A stretch of DNA of 64,000 nt from Syncephalis plumigaleata (GCA_025201365.1 JAIXMF010000016.1:248001-312000), one strand, 5' to 3'. Shown: positions 13,408 to 24,890, counted from the stretch's first letter. The notes: generated by a model from the letters alone, not told the origin. Translations and numbers: made by a program.

Positions 13408-15143
13408 GCGTCATTTATTCACCGCATATATGCGCGCACGCATATTGATTGATAAATAACGATAGCGCATACGATGAAATGGCGAATCGAAAAAGTAAAT
13501 GTATGTTTGATACATATACTAATTGAAGCAACGAGGATGATGGTAGTGATACATGGGTGACGGTGTACGCTGGTAGACGAATGTCGTGCGTAGCAATTGA
13601 ATATGACAAGTAGCAAGATGTCAGGTTCAACAGGAATCTCGTGCTTATTACAAAGATGTCGGTTAGTAAGGTAGTACACCAGTCCTAGCATCAATAATGG
13701 TCATGGTGTGCAAGTCGTGTTAGCCTACGAGACAAGTCTAGTAAGTCCAGTATTGCCATGTAGAATATTACTCCTCAAATAACAAGCGTTGCATAGGCTG
13801 ACTACAAGATTGACAGGAATAGGGAAAGCACATATCTATTGAGAAATGGTGAGTTCACTGGAAACTAAAGCGTGAATATACTCTATTTTGGTGAATGGAC
13901 ATACGCATACACTCTCGTCCATTACTTTCTATCGCTTTATTCGTCCTCTGATCACACATACACTACCACAACTCATGCTTTCCTCTTACTCCACCTTCGT
14001 TTACAGTCATATACAGGCTGCGCTTAGTTGCAAGCGTATACTACTTGTCGTTGTGTTGTTCGCGGTCGGGCGTCTTATTCCCGTCTAGTCTGCCGCTTTG
14101 CCAATGACTACTTGTCGATTATGTTGATTGTATGTCGCGTACTCGTATTTTGTATCGTTACTCGTCGGCAGCCTCACTCCATCTGTATACTCTGCCGTAA
14201 GCACACTTTGCTCTTCACGCTGCGTAGTAATTGGTTCTTTATTCGTTGTCGATCAACGTGGCATATACTCCCACTGGGTCTTTCATACTGGTCTATCCTC
14301 TATTCAGTTCTCTCTTTCTCGCTCCCTTGTCTACTTGCTTGCGACACTCCCTTGCCCTCACTCGTGTATTTCTATTATTTCATGCCATGTCCTTTATTCA
14401 CGTCATTTGGTTGCTGTGTTGTACCACTTTATTCGTGTTGACTTGCTGATCTTTGCTTGTAGTATGTGGGACACGTACGCATACGTAACACTCGCGCTAT
14501 GCATTAGGCACCACACTTGTTTGCCAGCATACAACGTCTCCACTCGCTGCTTTGCACTACTTACTCGTGCTTTATACATATATGCAAGTACGCGGTACTC
14601 GTGTTAATTACTAGCCAGTGCTGTTTGTTCATCCAATTGCGACATGTATACGTAACAAACACTACACCTTCTACTCGTGTGTTGTGAAAATACGCGTACA
14701 TACATAATGTCCGCGCTAACTACTACCCATTACGTCGCTTAGCACTTTGTATTTGTAGTGGTACTGTCTGACACTGTATTGCATATTGTATATGTGCCAG
14801 GAAATCCTATATGATGGCTATATCTTTATTTGCATAGTATATATCAATAGCTAACATGGCACTAATAGAGGATAATAACGGCATTAGTACATCCATTCAT
14901 TGATCATTAGCATGGTATTACAGATTTGTTTATTTGTTTATTTGTTTGTATTCTATAAGCATATGTGCTCATTCGCTCTATTCACTCCTACTGCTATCCA
15001 TACTACTTGTCTCTCTGTTTCTATTCTCATTCAGCCAATAAACACCACATCAACTTCACACATATCGCTGTATTCTCTACACTCTATTGAACATACTTTG
15101 CTTTCAATCAATACAACTAGCTACTACTACTACTACCACTGCT
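13408..15143 (+). repeat. Left arm of a 1.74 kb near-identical inverted repeat
   Basis: This block reads as the reverse complement of 27051-28794. Identity starts at GCGTCATTTATT and ends at CTACCACTGCT; sequence outside both edges differs. Differences I noticed are single-base substitutions and one-base indels (for example an extra C in the right arm opposite 14172). Frames inside it (such as 14128-14607 and 13419-13694) are broken or shifted between the arms and have no recognisable domain, so I treat the arms as non-coding. The arms enclose about 12 kb holding microexon gene A. Confidence 0.9.
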
Positions 15144-16050
15144 ACTGCTATTGCATGTTCACCATTTTTACCAATCTATCATAGACTAATCACATGCGTC
15201 ATCCATTTCTCTCTCTCTTTCTCTCTGTATTGACTACAATCTATTGCTTTCCTTTCTACTCCTGTATGTATATCACTATGCACTGGACACTCTTACGCTG
15301 CTTGCTATTACCTGTTCCTTGTCTTACTTGCATGTCGTTTGCTTGTTGTCCACACGTACCTTGTTATGTGTAGTGTTTGTTGTTAACAAGCTCGTTTCCC
15401 TCCTTACTCTACCGTGCTTGCTGTCGTTTGTCCACTTTACTCTATGTGCCATACTCCCTTCTATCCGATATCGTCCTATTGTCTATCACAGCTTGTCAAC
15501 TATCTTTGTATGTCCTGAATACCGCTGTTTGTTCTGTCATCTTGACCGTGTCTCGCTAGCAGCTATACTACCGTCGGTTGTGTTTACTCTTCTGCTTCCC
15601 TCTTTATCATCGTATTCATTCTATTGCCGTAACTGCTTCTTGCTCTGTCTCTCCTATTAGTATGAATATATTATGCTTTATGCTTACTCTACTGTATGAC
15701 TATGCTGCTATACCTAGTCAATAATAGCAATAATGAATAATAATAGGCCAGAGTAGTATGGCTGTATTCAACAGTAGTTCTTTATTCATATGCTTGCTTG
15801 TTAACCAGTGTTTATTCAGTATCAATGATCAAGTATTATGCTCATAATAATAATCACTTCATAGCACGTTACCGGTAGTTGTAGCAGCATGCTATTATTG
15901 TCTATCGCTTACCATTCTTCAATGGTCATTAACACATGCACACACATTGATTATCTACATGACAGTAAACGCACTAATCCATTTCATAATACTAGCACTC
16001 GATGCGTCAATCTATATTCATATGCATGATGCTCAATACAATGACAATAG
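15144..16050. other. Stretch without a supported gene, left of microexon gene A
   Basis: Pyrimidine-rich on the plus strand up to about 15660, then AT-rich. The frame at 15244-15660 reads as Leu/Ser/Cys-rich low complexity and is not called. From about 16040 the sequence begins to match the upstream flank of gene B in inverted orientation. Confidence 0.5.
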
Positions 16051-16661
16051 CAAGTGTACGCGTCATTATTGATGGAGTATTCTGAAATGATGATGATGTG
16101 TAGATTCATACAATTGACAGATCATGCGGTTACACGACATGACAGACATTCAGCATTCATTCATCTGATTGGTACTAATCTGCTCTGTATACTATATACA
16201 AGCAATGGATTGACAACTCGGTTATACCAATATTCACTCCTAATTGGCACGATGCAGTTGGAATAGTATTGCCCTATCATTCAGATAGCAAATCTACTGG
16301 TCAATATCCACATGGATGACATGGTAAACGTGCAGTCTGATGGATGTTCCATCATTCCGAGTACAATCCATGTACAGAGGAGAGTATCGTATGGAGATAG
16401 TCTGACTGTGGTCTATGGTCATCGTATTATGTTCACTAGGAATATCCGTCATCATCATCATCATCTCGGCTATAAATCGAGCACTTTTTGACATACTCGA
16501 CTTGTCATCTTCATACTCGCTCTTCTACTCTATTCTAGCTGCTACTACTGCTACTCGTATATACCACTGCCTTATATTATCGTTCTACTCTACTCTCATT
16601 ACTCTCTATTCTCGTTCTAGTCAACTTATCTATCTATCAATTCCACTAGGCCAACATCAAC
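16040..16661 (+). repeat. Duplicated 5' flank of microexon gene A (pairs with the flank of B)
   Basis: This upstream segment is homologous, as its reverse complement, to 44076-45060 upstream of gene B. The shared parts include the stretch around the ATTATTGATGGAGTATTC block, the CATATGGATG-like blocks, the TATA box and the leader. B carries roughly 250 extra bases (about 44640-44900). Genes A and B were therefore duplicated with their promoters and now lie in opposite orientation. Confidence 0.8.
16471..16478 (+). promoter_or_regulatory. TATA box of microexon gene A with shared downstream motif
   Basis: TATAAATC lies 191 bases before the start codon. It is followed by a block ending in ACTTGTCATCTTC (about 16499-16511). 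The same arrangement occurs upstream of genes B and C at similar distance, which supports a common promoter type. Confidence 0.65.
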
Positions 16662-18404
16662 ATGAAGTTCTCTACCGTTCTCGCTATTGCCGTCGCCGTT
16701 GTCGCTCTCACCAGTCTGGTCGCCGTTGAAGCTAGTCCCGTCCTGGAACGTCGTGGTATGTCTGACTGTGACCCTATCAATTGATGTACTAATCGTAGTC
16801 TATTGTTTCATTGTCCACCGATGATTACCGATAGCTCGTAAGTTCGTGTAAACTAAATGGTTGTTTGCCACGTTAATCACATTGCTATGTTTATTCTACA
16901 TATTAATTTATTAGCTTAAGGCCGTAAGCTATCCTATTAACCATAGCAAGTACTATGCTAACCACATTATAATGTTTATTTTACCTATTAATTTGTTAGC
17001 AAATCCTGGTAAGCTATTCTATTGACCATAGCAAGTACTATGCTAATCGTAACATAAATCAATATCATATGTGATACCATTTCAAGAGGAAGTAAGTCAA
17101 TATTACTGATTGCAATGAATGATGCACTGACTACATTATGGCACATAACCTACGTATGTTCCTGTATGATAGGAGGTAAGTTACCATTCTGATTGTAATC
17201 CATGCGATACTAACTACGATATGACACATGATCCTTGCATGTTCCTGTCTGACAGTTTGTAAGTTGATGTTTTTGATCGTAATGAATGAATGAGTACTAA
17301 TCACAGCATGGCATACGATCCACGTATGTTCTTGTGTTATAGAACGTAAGTTGGTGTTCTGACCGTAATACACGATGTACTAACAATGAAACGACATACA
17401 ATTAACATATGTTTTTGTATGATAGAAAGTAAGTTAACATTACTATTGTAATGTATGTATGGGCTAATTATAATATATATCTTCGTGTACAATAGTCTGT
17501 AAGTTATTGTTCTGATCGTAATGAATGGATGTACTAATTACACTATGGCACACGATTAACATATGTTCTCGTATTATAGCGCGTAAGTTATTACTCTAGT
17601 TGTAACCTATGTCATACTAATCCCACTATGGTACATAATTTATATATTTTTGCATACGATAGCACGTAAGTCATCATTCCAATGGTAATGTGTGGATGTA
17701 CTAATCACAATACGGCATGCAATTCATGTCTGCTTGTCTATAACAGGATGTAAGTGATCATTTTGACTGCAACGTATAAGATACTGACTACCATATGACA
17801 CTCAATTTATACGCTTCTACATAATAGCCTGTAAGTAATCATTTTGACTGCAACGTATAAGATACTGACTACGATATGACACTCAATTTATACGCTTCTA
17901 CATAATAGCCTGTAAGTGATCATTTTGACGGCAATGAATGAGTACTAAATACAATGTGACATGTGATTACACATGTTTCTGTATGATAGATTGTAAGTTA
18001 TTATTCTAATTGTAATGGATGAGGTACTGACTACGATATGACACACGATTTACATATGTTTTTGTATGATAGAACGTAAGTAATCATTCTAACTACAATG
18101 AATCAATGTCCTAACCGTAGTATGGCACATGATCCACATACATTCTTGTATGGTAGACCGTAAGTTACCATTTTGCTTGTAATATATGCTTGTTTTAATC
18201 ACGCTATGACGTATGATCCACGTATGTTGTTGTATGATAGCATGTAAGTTACCATCCTGACCACAATGAATGAGGTACTAACTACGATATGACACACGAT
18301 CTACGCATGTTCTTGTATGCTAGACTGTAAGTAATTATTCCAGTCGTCCTCTACGATATATTAATCACAATACAATACACGTTATTGAATGATAGGAAGA
18401 TTAA
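16662..18404 (+). CDS. Microexon gene A: secreted peptide built from one-codon exons
   Basis: Exon 1 (16662-16755) encodes a signal peptide ending ASPVLERR, with a dibasic site, and leaves one base over. Then come CTC (16835-16837), GCC (16921-16923, or nine bases from 16915), a 9-nt exon (17000-17008) and a 5-nt exon (17087-17091) that brings the frame to phase 0. Fifteen 3-nt exons follow, from GAG at 17173 to ACT at 18324. A 12-nt exon (18396-18407) carries the TAA stop. Each triplet sits between a ...TAG-type acceptor and GTAAGT, with a TACTAAC-like branch point in the ~80-nt intron. The joined frame is open: 55 residues, the tail after ERR being ARPNPEEEFNKSRHDP then PINTHTED. With GCC as the exon the frame is open; the 9-nt version would bring in TAA. 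Function unknown; probably secreted. It is the smallest member of the family and lacks cysteine. Confidence 0.75.
17092..18395 (+). repeat. Tandem array of ~82 bp intron-plus-microexon units (gene A)
   Basis: Successive GTAAGT donors are about 82 bp apart. Units are recognisably homologous, with a consensus running GTAAGTTA..TTCTGA.TGTAAT, then TACTAA.., then ..ATATGACACA.GATC, then CATGTT.TTGTATGATAG, then three variable bases. Two neighbouring units ending at 17830 and 17911 are nearly identical and carry the same triplet CCT, which looks like a recent single-unit duplication. Confidence 0.9.
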
Positions 18405-18459
18405 GCAGTAAGTAATAATCCATAATAATTATACCCATACTAATCCATTATGATTACAG

Positions 18460-18613
18460 GACAAGACAAGGACATCATCAAGTAGATATTATAGGTATTC
18501 AAGTCAAGAATGTATTGGTGCAAGACCCTTTAGTATCCATGCCATTCAAGTCATTATTCCTTGGTACAACAACAAGTATATCTACAAGATCATTCAATCA
18601 TTTATTGAATAAA
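18460..18613 (+). other. Conserved terminal exon of microexon gene A (mostly 3' UTR)
   Basis: It follows a TACTAATCC branch point and GATTACAG acceptor and lies after the TAA stop. It is nearly identical to the terminal exons of B (40877-41033) and, apart from the first bases, C (45152-45300). It ends in AATAAA at 18608-18613. A frame of about 60 residues through it is open in A and B but shifted in C, so I read it as untranslated. Confidence 0.7.
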
Positions 18614-18691
18614 TATGTCGTATTCATCATTACACTAGTGATACAAATGTAGTTGATTATTCATGTAGATGAAACTACCTGCTACTAACAG

Positions 18692-18847
18692 CTGCCATTC
18701 TACACGATAGTTGGAGCAGTGGCTGGTAAAAAGGATGCACGAGAGATCATGGTACAGGGTGATCATGTAAACAAAGCCAAACAGATACTGGCAAGCTATG
18801 GCATTCCTGAGCGTTATGTCGAGGTGGATAACAAGAGCAAGAAATAA
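18692..18847 (+). pseudogene. Orphan terminal exon of an eIF2D/TMA64-like SUI1 domain
   Basis: After a good acceptor (CTACTAACAG) an open stretch of 51 codons runs to TAA. It reads LPFYTIVGAVAGKKDA, then REIMVQGDHVNKAKQIL, then YGIPERYVEV, and ends in a lysine-rich tail. This pattern (VQGDH, then YGIP+.+IEV) is the C-terminal SUI1 fold of eIF2D/TMA64-type initiation factors. No upstream exons of such a gene are visible; microexon gene A ends about 80 bases before it. It may be a fragment captured by duplication, or the last exon of a gene whose remainder was displaced. The reading frame itself is intact. Confidence 0.55.
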
Positions 18848-20249
18848 TACAAGTAGTACACGTTTGCATCTCGATAATCAATCATGACCATGATGTTTTA
18901 TTTCGTCCTAGTATACGCTTGTGAACACACTCGTTTGTTTACGCGTTTATTTGCTCAATTGTTCATTCGTCTATTCACTTGTTATTCGCGTAACTATTAC
19001 CGTAACATTTATAGTAGGCTGATTTGCTTGCTAACGTGAACACACTTGCTTTATCTACTCTTTTCTTAATAACCGCGTAACTCGTTACATATCGTCTTCG
19101 GCTACATAGTAATATGGAACGTACATTGATCGGTTACTGCTACGTGATTCTACGCAAGGTGTACTAAAGGTTTATTGTTATTAACGAGTGAGTCTAGAAC
19201 AAACCTCGAGGGTGTCCTATGAGGCTTGACGCTTTCACTTTATCATGACTAACTCCTGTTCTAGAAGGCAGTTTAGTTTCACGATCTAGTATGCATATAT
19301 AATACTCGGTCAAATGGACATTCAGTCGTGTGCCGCTCTGTCTACTATTACCTGATCTACGCCGTTTAACGCCACTCTCTACATATCAACAGGCTATGAA
19401 ACAACGCGTACCATTCTCGACTACGTGCCTATATGCTCCATATATTGACCGGTACATCCTACGTGAACCTATACCGCGTAACTAACTCGCATGGTTACAT
19501 GTACCTGGCGGTTAATAGTTCCTAATCATTCTTGGTTATTGGTGAATACCACCTGCTTTACACGCTCACTCCTCTCTCTCTATTGTTTACTACTCTTTCC
19601 TTTCTCTCTTTCTTCGTCGTTCACTACTCGTATTCGTAATGCTCGCTGTACCTGTTCTTTGTTTCTCTTTTTCCTATTCCTACTCCTTGTATACACTTAC
19701 CTTTGCTTAGCACACTCGCGTACTTGTACTTTCTCCTCTCTCGCTTGTTTATGTTTTACTCGCGTTCGCTGTTCACAGTTCCTTGTTGTTGTTGGTGTCG
19801 TTGATCTAACGGTAGATTGCGTCATCATCTACGCGTTCTATTCATCCTACCTGTTGCCCTTACTTCTTTGTAGTTTGCGCTGCTTCTCTACGCGCGCTCA
19901 CCACGATCACGCGTTCATACTCACTTTATTCTGCTGCAATCACCTTCCCCTTCAGCCTGTAGCACTTGTGCACGACAAGACTACCGTGTTGTTCCTGCGA
20001 GTGCGTTACAGCTGTCATTGCGTCATGATCCACTCGCGCGTTTATTCCTTTGTACGTTAACAATGCTCATCTGCTACTCTTTGTATTGCAAGGTAAGCTG
20101 CCGTTTGTTTATTAGATTTCTATTGTGTACTAGTTACGGGTATTGTTTGCGCGTCTAACGCTATTCTGTATGCTATTTTGCATACAGTGTAGGCTTCAAG
20201 TAAGTTCCGTTTGTTTACTTTTCTATGCTCATTACACTCGTATAAGCCG

Positions 20250-20720
20250 TTTATTAATAAAAAGCAATAAAGCTATTAGTACACCTACTAATTGGTCATT
20301 AGTATGGTATTAATAAAGTGTTAATAAATTATTAATAGAGCCCTTAGTAAAATTAACAAGGGTTAGCAGCTTAAACTAGCAAAACAATACTAATGAACCC
20401 ATTAATAAATGTTAACAAATTTGTTAACAAATTCATTAGTAAAAATTAGCAGTTTAATCCTAACAAAATAGCTGGCAAAAACTAGTAAAATATTACTAAT
20501 GAAGGCATTAGTAAAAGTTAACAAAAAGTTAACAAATTTATTAACATTTATCCCCCATTATTAACAACCATTTCCCCTATATTGTCACCTATTTATAGCT
20601 ATATATAGAGCGGCTATATATGCTATATATAGAACTATATATAGATATTACGTCATATTTCTATATATAGTACTATTTATAGCTGTTCTATATATAGCTA
20701 TTAATAGAAACGCAGTCACG
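20250..20720. repeat. AT-rich degenerate repeat with TATATATAG palindromes
   Basis: The left part repeats variants of TTAACAAA, CATTAGTAAAA and TTAGCA. The right part (about 20590-20710) repeats CTATATATAG and close variants, which are self-complementary. The TTAGTAAAA-type words occur in reverse complement (TTTTATTAGTAA) at 21440-21850. Confidence 0.7.
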
Positions 20721-21429
20721 GATATTATTTGTATGGCGTTTTACTTTCCACCCATTAACTATCGTTGTTTTGGTCCAATCTCGCTGTTTGTGCACTCATT
20801 CGACGTATCTCGCTTTTCCGGACCAGAATATGTGCTTGCTGCCTAAATAAATGACAAATAGGACGGGTAAAATGTCGATAGTTGTCGTGATTCTTGATTT
20901 GGCTGTGCTTTCCAGTATCCATGTTTTCCTCCCCAATATCCATCAGATCGGCATGTGGGTGCTACCATTCTACTGGGCAACACAGTGTGCACAAGTCTAC
21001 TTATTCGCTGAACCCAGCATAGCTTAGTAGTATGGCGAGTAAAGCCGCGGAAATCGCCGTGATTCTTGAATTTGTATGGTAGTTTCCCTATAATACCGTG
21101 TTATCCAATGCTATTGCCATAACGCACTTGAAAACATGCACAAATAGTGCATTTCGCATGTCCAGACGGCAATAGCGAGTTGATTGATATGCGAGTCGGC
21201 TACAATCGATGCATTTTCAGGCAATAAATCGCAAATAGTCTATTTCTCCCATACAAATCGCGTAATTTGGTCGTCCGGTCCTTTTCATTTTGCTCAAATG
21301 GCGTTATTTCTCAATGGTAGTGGCATATTCTGGTCCGGACGGGCCTTCTGACTTCAATAGACGCAATAACACCTCCAGAAGACCAGAATTGAGCGAGAAA
21401 AATGGATAAACCAGAAAAATGACCTGATT

Positions 21430-21850
21430 CTCCAAGGGCCCCAATGGGCCATTAACTTTTATTAATAAGTTTGTTAACTTTTATTAGTAATTCTATTAAC
21501 TTTTTATTAGCAATTTACTAGCATTTATTAGCCAGACAAGGGTCCGGTACCCTCAAGAGCCGCAGAAGAGCCGCAGAAGAGCCCAAATAGCTATTAACTT
21601 TTATTAATAAATCCATTAACTTTTTATTAGTAATTTTGTTAACTTTTATTAACCAGAAAAATGACCTGATCCTCCATGAGTCGCAATGGTCCCCCATTGG
21701 CGCCCCATTGGCCTATTAATTTTTATTAGCATGTAGTCATGGCTATACTATTAGCAAGAGACAACAAAGCAATCTGATGGGTATTAGTAAGCTAGCTGAC
21801 TTTTATTAACATTTATTAATAACAATGGCTCACATTAATGGGTCTATAGC
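21430..21850. repeat. AT-rich degenerate repeat, reverse-complement kin of 20250-20560
   Basis: Repeats of TTAACTTTTATTA and TTATTAGTAATT. Together with the AT block on the left it brackets about 0.7 kb, as inverted ends of a small non-autonomous element might, but I see no sharp ends or target-site duplication. Confidence 0.5.
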
Positions 21851-22204
21851 TATAGCCATGGTGATCATGACAACATTCATTATTGTTTCAATACTGAGAC
21901 ATATGCATGCCGATGACCATACACTCTAGCCTTCATGACTATACCTCCTTCTATATCCCTTCAATAATGATACAACACATACCAGCATGTTCCTCATTTC
22001 AATATGATTGAATGAATGCACTTGTAGTGTTCTCGCTTCATTACCCATGTCATGAAAAATCGGCGAGTATAGTTGACATGTTCACTATACACATGGCTCC
22101 CATGTCGCTACCTCCTCTAGTATGCTTCCTATATTGTTTTAATAAATACCACCATGTTCTCCATTACAATGCTGTAGCTTTGTTACTCGATTTATTATAC
22201 ATTA

Positions 22205-23280
22205 TTGCATTCATTCAATGTTGTTATACTCATTTCTTTACTAATCCCGCCCCTTCCTCGCACGTTATATTCATTACACTCATTCTCTCACTCGCTTGCT
22301 CTACTCATTCCTTGCATAATCTTGTCACTATTCTCTCGCGTTCTATTCTTTCATCGTGCGTTCTACTCACTTCTCTCACTCGATCTTGTTCTTTATACTT
22401 ACTATACTCACTCATCTCTCTTCATCTCGTCACTACACTCACTCATCTCGCTCCATCTCGTCACTATATCCACTCCTCTTGCTCGATCTACTCGTTCGCG
22501 GCGTGCTTTACTCCTTCTTACTCGTTCTATTCATTACTCGTGTGTTCTACTCAATACACTCACTCCTCTCGCTCGGATCTACTCACTATACTCATTACGC
22601 TCATGCATTCGTCTTACACTCCTCGCTTATTCTACTTGTTTCTCGCTCGATCTTGTCACTATACTCACTCCTCGCGCGTTCTACTCATTCCACTCACTTC
22701 CTCATACGTTCTACTAATTACTCTTACGTTCGTCGCGCGTTCTACTCACTTCTCTTGCACTTCTATTCATTCGTCGTGTGCTATACTCCTTACATTCAAT
22801 ACGCTTTCTATTGCATACAAACTAATTAACGTTCAGCATATATTCTTTTATTATACGTGTATACACTCGTTACTATTAACTAACCACACTACTACAGCAA
22901 CTATTCTTCTCGCTTGATCTCGTTTCTCTTGCACGATCTACTCATTACTCGCCCGTTCTTGTCATATTACTCACTCCTTCCGCTTGCTCCCGTTCCTTTG
23001 CTCGATCTACACGTTTCCCGCTCAACCTACTCGCTCGTTGCGCGCTTTACTCTCCTTACTCTCGTGTTCTACTCGCTTCCCTTATACGATCTACTCACTA
23101 TGCTCGTTTCTCGTGCGCTTCACTCATTCCTCTCGCTCGATCTTCTCATTTCACTCACTTCTTTCGCTTAAGCTCACTCCTCTTGCACGATCTAGTTCGT
23201 TGCGCGCTTTATTTATTCCTCTTATTCACTATACTTGTTTCCTGCTTGATCTGCTCGCTCACTCGTCAACCGCGTAGTTA
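22205..23280 (+). repeat. Pyrimidine-rich imperfect tandem repeat (CTC/CTCG/TCTACT words)
   Basis: The plus strand is overwhelmingly C and T for about a kilobase, with repeated words such as CTCGATCT, TCTACTCA, CACTCCTC and CGTTCTACTC. All three plus frames stay open for long distances simply because the word set lacks TAA/TAG/TGA, so the long frames at 22012-22917 and 22205-22717 are not evidence of genes. Confidence 0.8.
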
Positions 23281-24315
23281 TCACCGTGACACTCATAGGA
23301 GGTGGATATGCTCACTAGTGCACTTGTGAACGCACTCGCTTTGTTTACGCGTTACTTCTTTATTCCTCTCACTATTTGATCTGCCATTCATCACTCCTGC
23401 TTCCCTTGATTCTTTTGCTTACTCTTCCATCTCTACCCGTCTTTCCCTGTTAGCCACTCTCCATCTGCTCTTCGCTACGCTAACACTACACGTCTCTTAC
23501 CTGAATACGCTCCCATACCTGTACTCCTCTTCTCATTGCTCGTTTGTTGTTCTCGGTCACCTTCACTATTCGTATATTCCTATTCCTATTATTGCTGCTG
23601 CTGCTCTAGCAATAAGTCAACGCCACGTCATACGTTTACGCGTTCTATTCGTTTTCTCTATTGCCTTTACTTCTTTGCAGCTTGTAGTGCTTCTCTACGG
23701 ACAGCCACTGCAATTACACGTTATACGCACTTTATTCCGCTGTGTTTGTCCTCCACTCTATAACACTCGTACACGATAAGTCTACACTGCTTATTTGTAC
23801 TCTATTCTGGTGCTTGTACCTGTGCACGATACTCCTGCTACTTGTTGACCCTCTCCCTTATTTATCAAACTACGATACTGCACTCTCGTCAGATCCGTAC
23901 CATTTACCCGTATTCTATCACTGTATGCTCCTATGGAATACTCACACTATTTGCTTACCAGTCTGTATGCGTATCGTCCTTAGTCTGTATTGACTACTAG
24001 GAGTAGCTTTATATGCGTACATGCAGGTTAGTCGACCAGGAATGTACTGCTATAGCTTCTCCCGGCAGTATGCCACTTGCTAAAGCGTATTGTTTGGTTA
24101 ATACCACTCACAGCAAACACTGCTTCTCAATAGTTCATTGACAGCACTGCTTGTTGCTTGTACTGATAGCTCGTTCGCTTACTCGTCTACTACTCTATTC
24201 ATACACTCGTATTTCTATTGTTTCTTTGTATTCTACTCGGTAAGTGGTGTATATGCGATATTCACTTTATTCACTAGCTGCTGCTACTGCTCCTCTTTCT
24301 TGTTCTGTCAACTCT
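23281..24315. other. Stretch without a supported gene
   Basis: Similar pyrimidine-biased DNA, less repetitive than the block to its left. No domains, signal peptide or exon chain recognised. Confidence 0.45.
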
Positions 24316-24514
24316 GTTTATTTGTTTATTTGTTTGTTTATTTGTATTCTATAAGCATATGTGCTCATTCGTTATATTCACTCCTACTGTTATCCATACT
24401 ACTTGTCTCTCTGCTTCTATTCTCATTCAGCCAATAAACACCATGTCAACTTCATACATATCGCTGTATTTTCCACACTCTATTGAACATACTTTGCTTT
24501 CAACCAATATAGCT
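24316..24514 (+). repeat. Third, partial copy of the inner end of the inverted-repeat arm
   Basis: This segment matches about 14927-15122 in direct orientation (TTTATTTGTTTATTTG, then TATTCTATAAGCATATGTGC, ending near AATATAGCTA). It is therefore inverted relative to 27071-27270. It is more diverged than the two arms are from each other. A short unassigned stretch (24515-24890) follows before the kinase-like gene. Confidence 0.8.
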
Positions 24515-24890
24515 ATGTCAGTAAGCAAGTATTCACCGTTCATAATTGTCAGTTAGCATCAGTCATTCTGTATAGTCATTGTATATCTAGTTGTATACAC
24601 GTAGCCAAGTCCATTGCTGGCTATACTCCTAATGACGAGCACATCATATTGCAGCAGTACATTTAAAAGCTATAATAATATTGTATCGAAATAGTGAGTA
24701 TGTTTTATTGATGATGAAATCATTAGATCATACAGCGATATCAGTAGTTGTATGGTCATGCTATGCGAGTGTCATCACATTCTCATTGTCTATATGATTG
24801 CTAATCGAAGCAACGACATATTAGCATTTTAGTAGAATGAAGCAGCTACTGCTTGATACTTACCGTATACTAATAATGTATCAATTGTAA

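Larger units (their letters stand above)
18848..22204. other. Repeat-rich stretch without a supported gene
   Basis: No frame here has a domain. The frame at 19491-20060 is Leu/Ser/Cys-rich pyrimidine-tract translation. GTAAGC and GTAAGTT donor-like sites near 20093 and 20199 resemble the array introns, but no microexon chain follows. Two AT-rich blocks (listed separately) flank a unique-looking segment at 20730-21430 that repeats a short TGGTCCGGA/TCCGGACCA motif. Confidence 0.45.

Noticed and set aside
13419-13694. 91-residue frame present in both arms
   Set aside because: Kept only because the arms are nearly identical; the C-terminus is shifted in the other copy and no domain is recognisable.
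14028-14607. Frames in the inverted-repeat arms (137 and 159 residues) with hydrophobic stretches
   Set aside because: The two arms differ by one-base indels that shift these frames, so there is no sign of coding constraint.
16838-18395. Array read as a satellite or CRISPR-like repeat
   Set aside because: Units contain ordered donor, branch point and acceptor signals, the variable part is exactly three bases, and the triplets join into an open frame after a signal peptide. CRISPR spacers are about ten times longer.
19491-20060. 189-residue open frame
   Set aside because: Cys/Leu/Ser-rich translation of pyrimidine-biased DNA, with no signal peptide, domain or splice context.
22012-22917. Long open frames (301, 170 and 157 residues) overlapping in all three plus frames
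   Set aside because: They result from a stop-poor pyrimidine repeat; the translations are Leu/Ser/His/Thr-rich word repeats with no domain.
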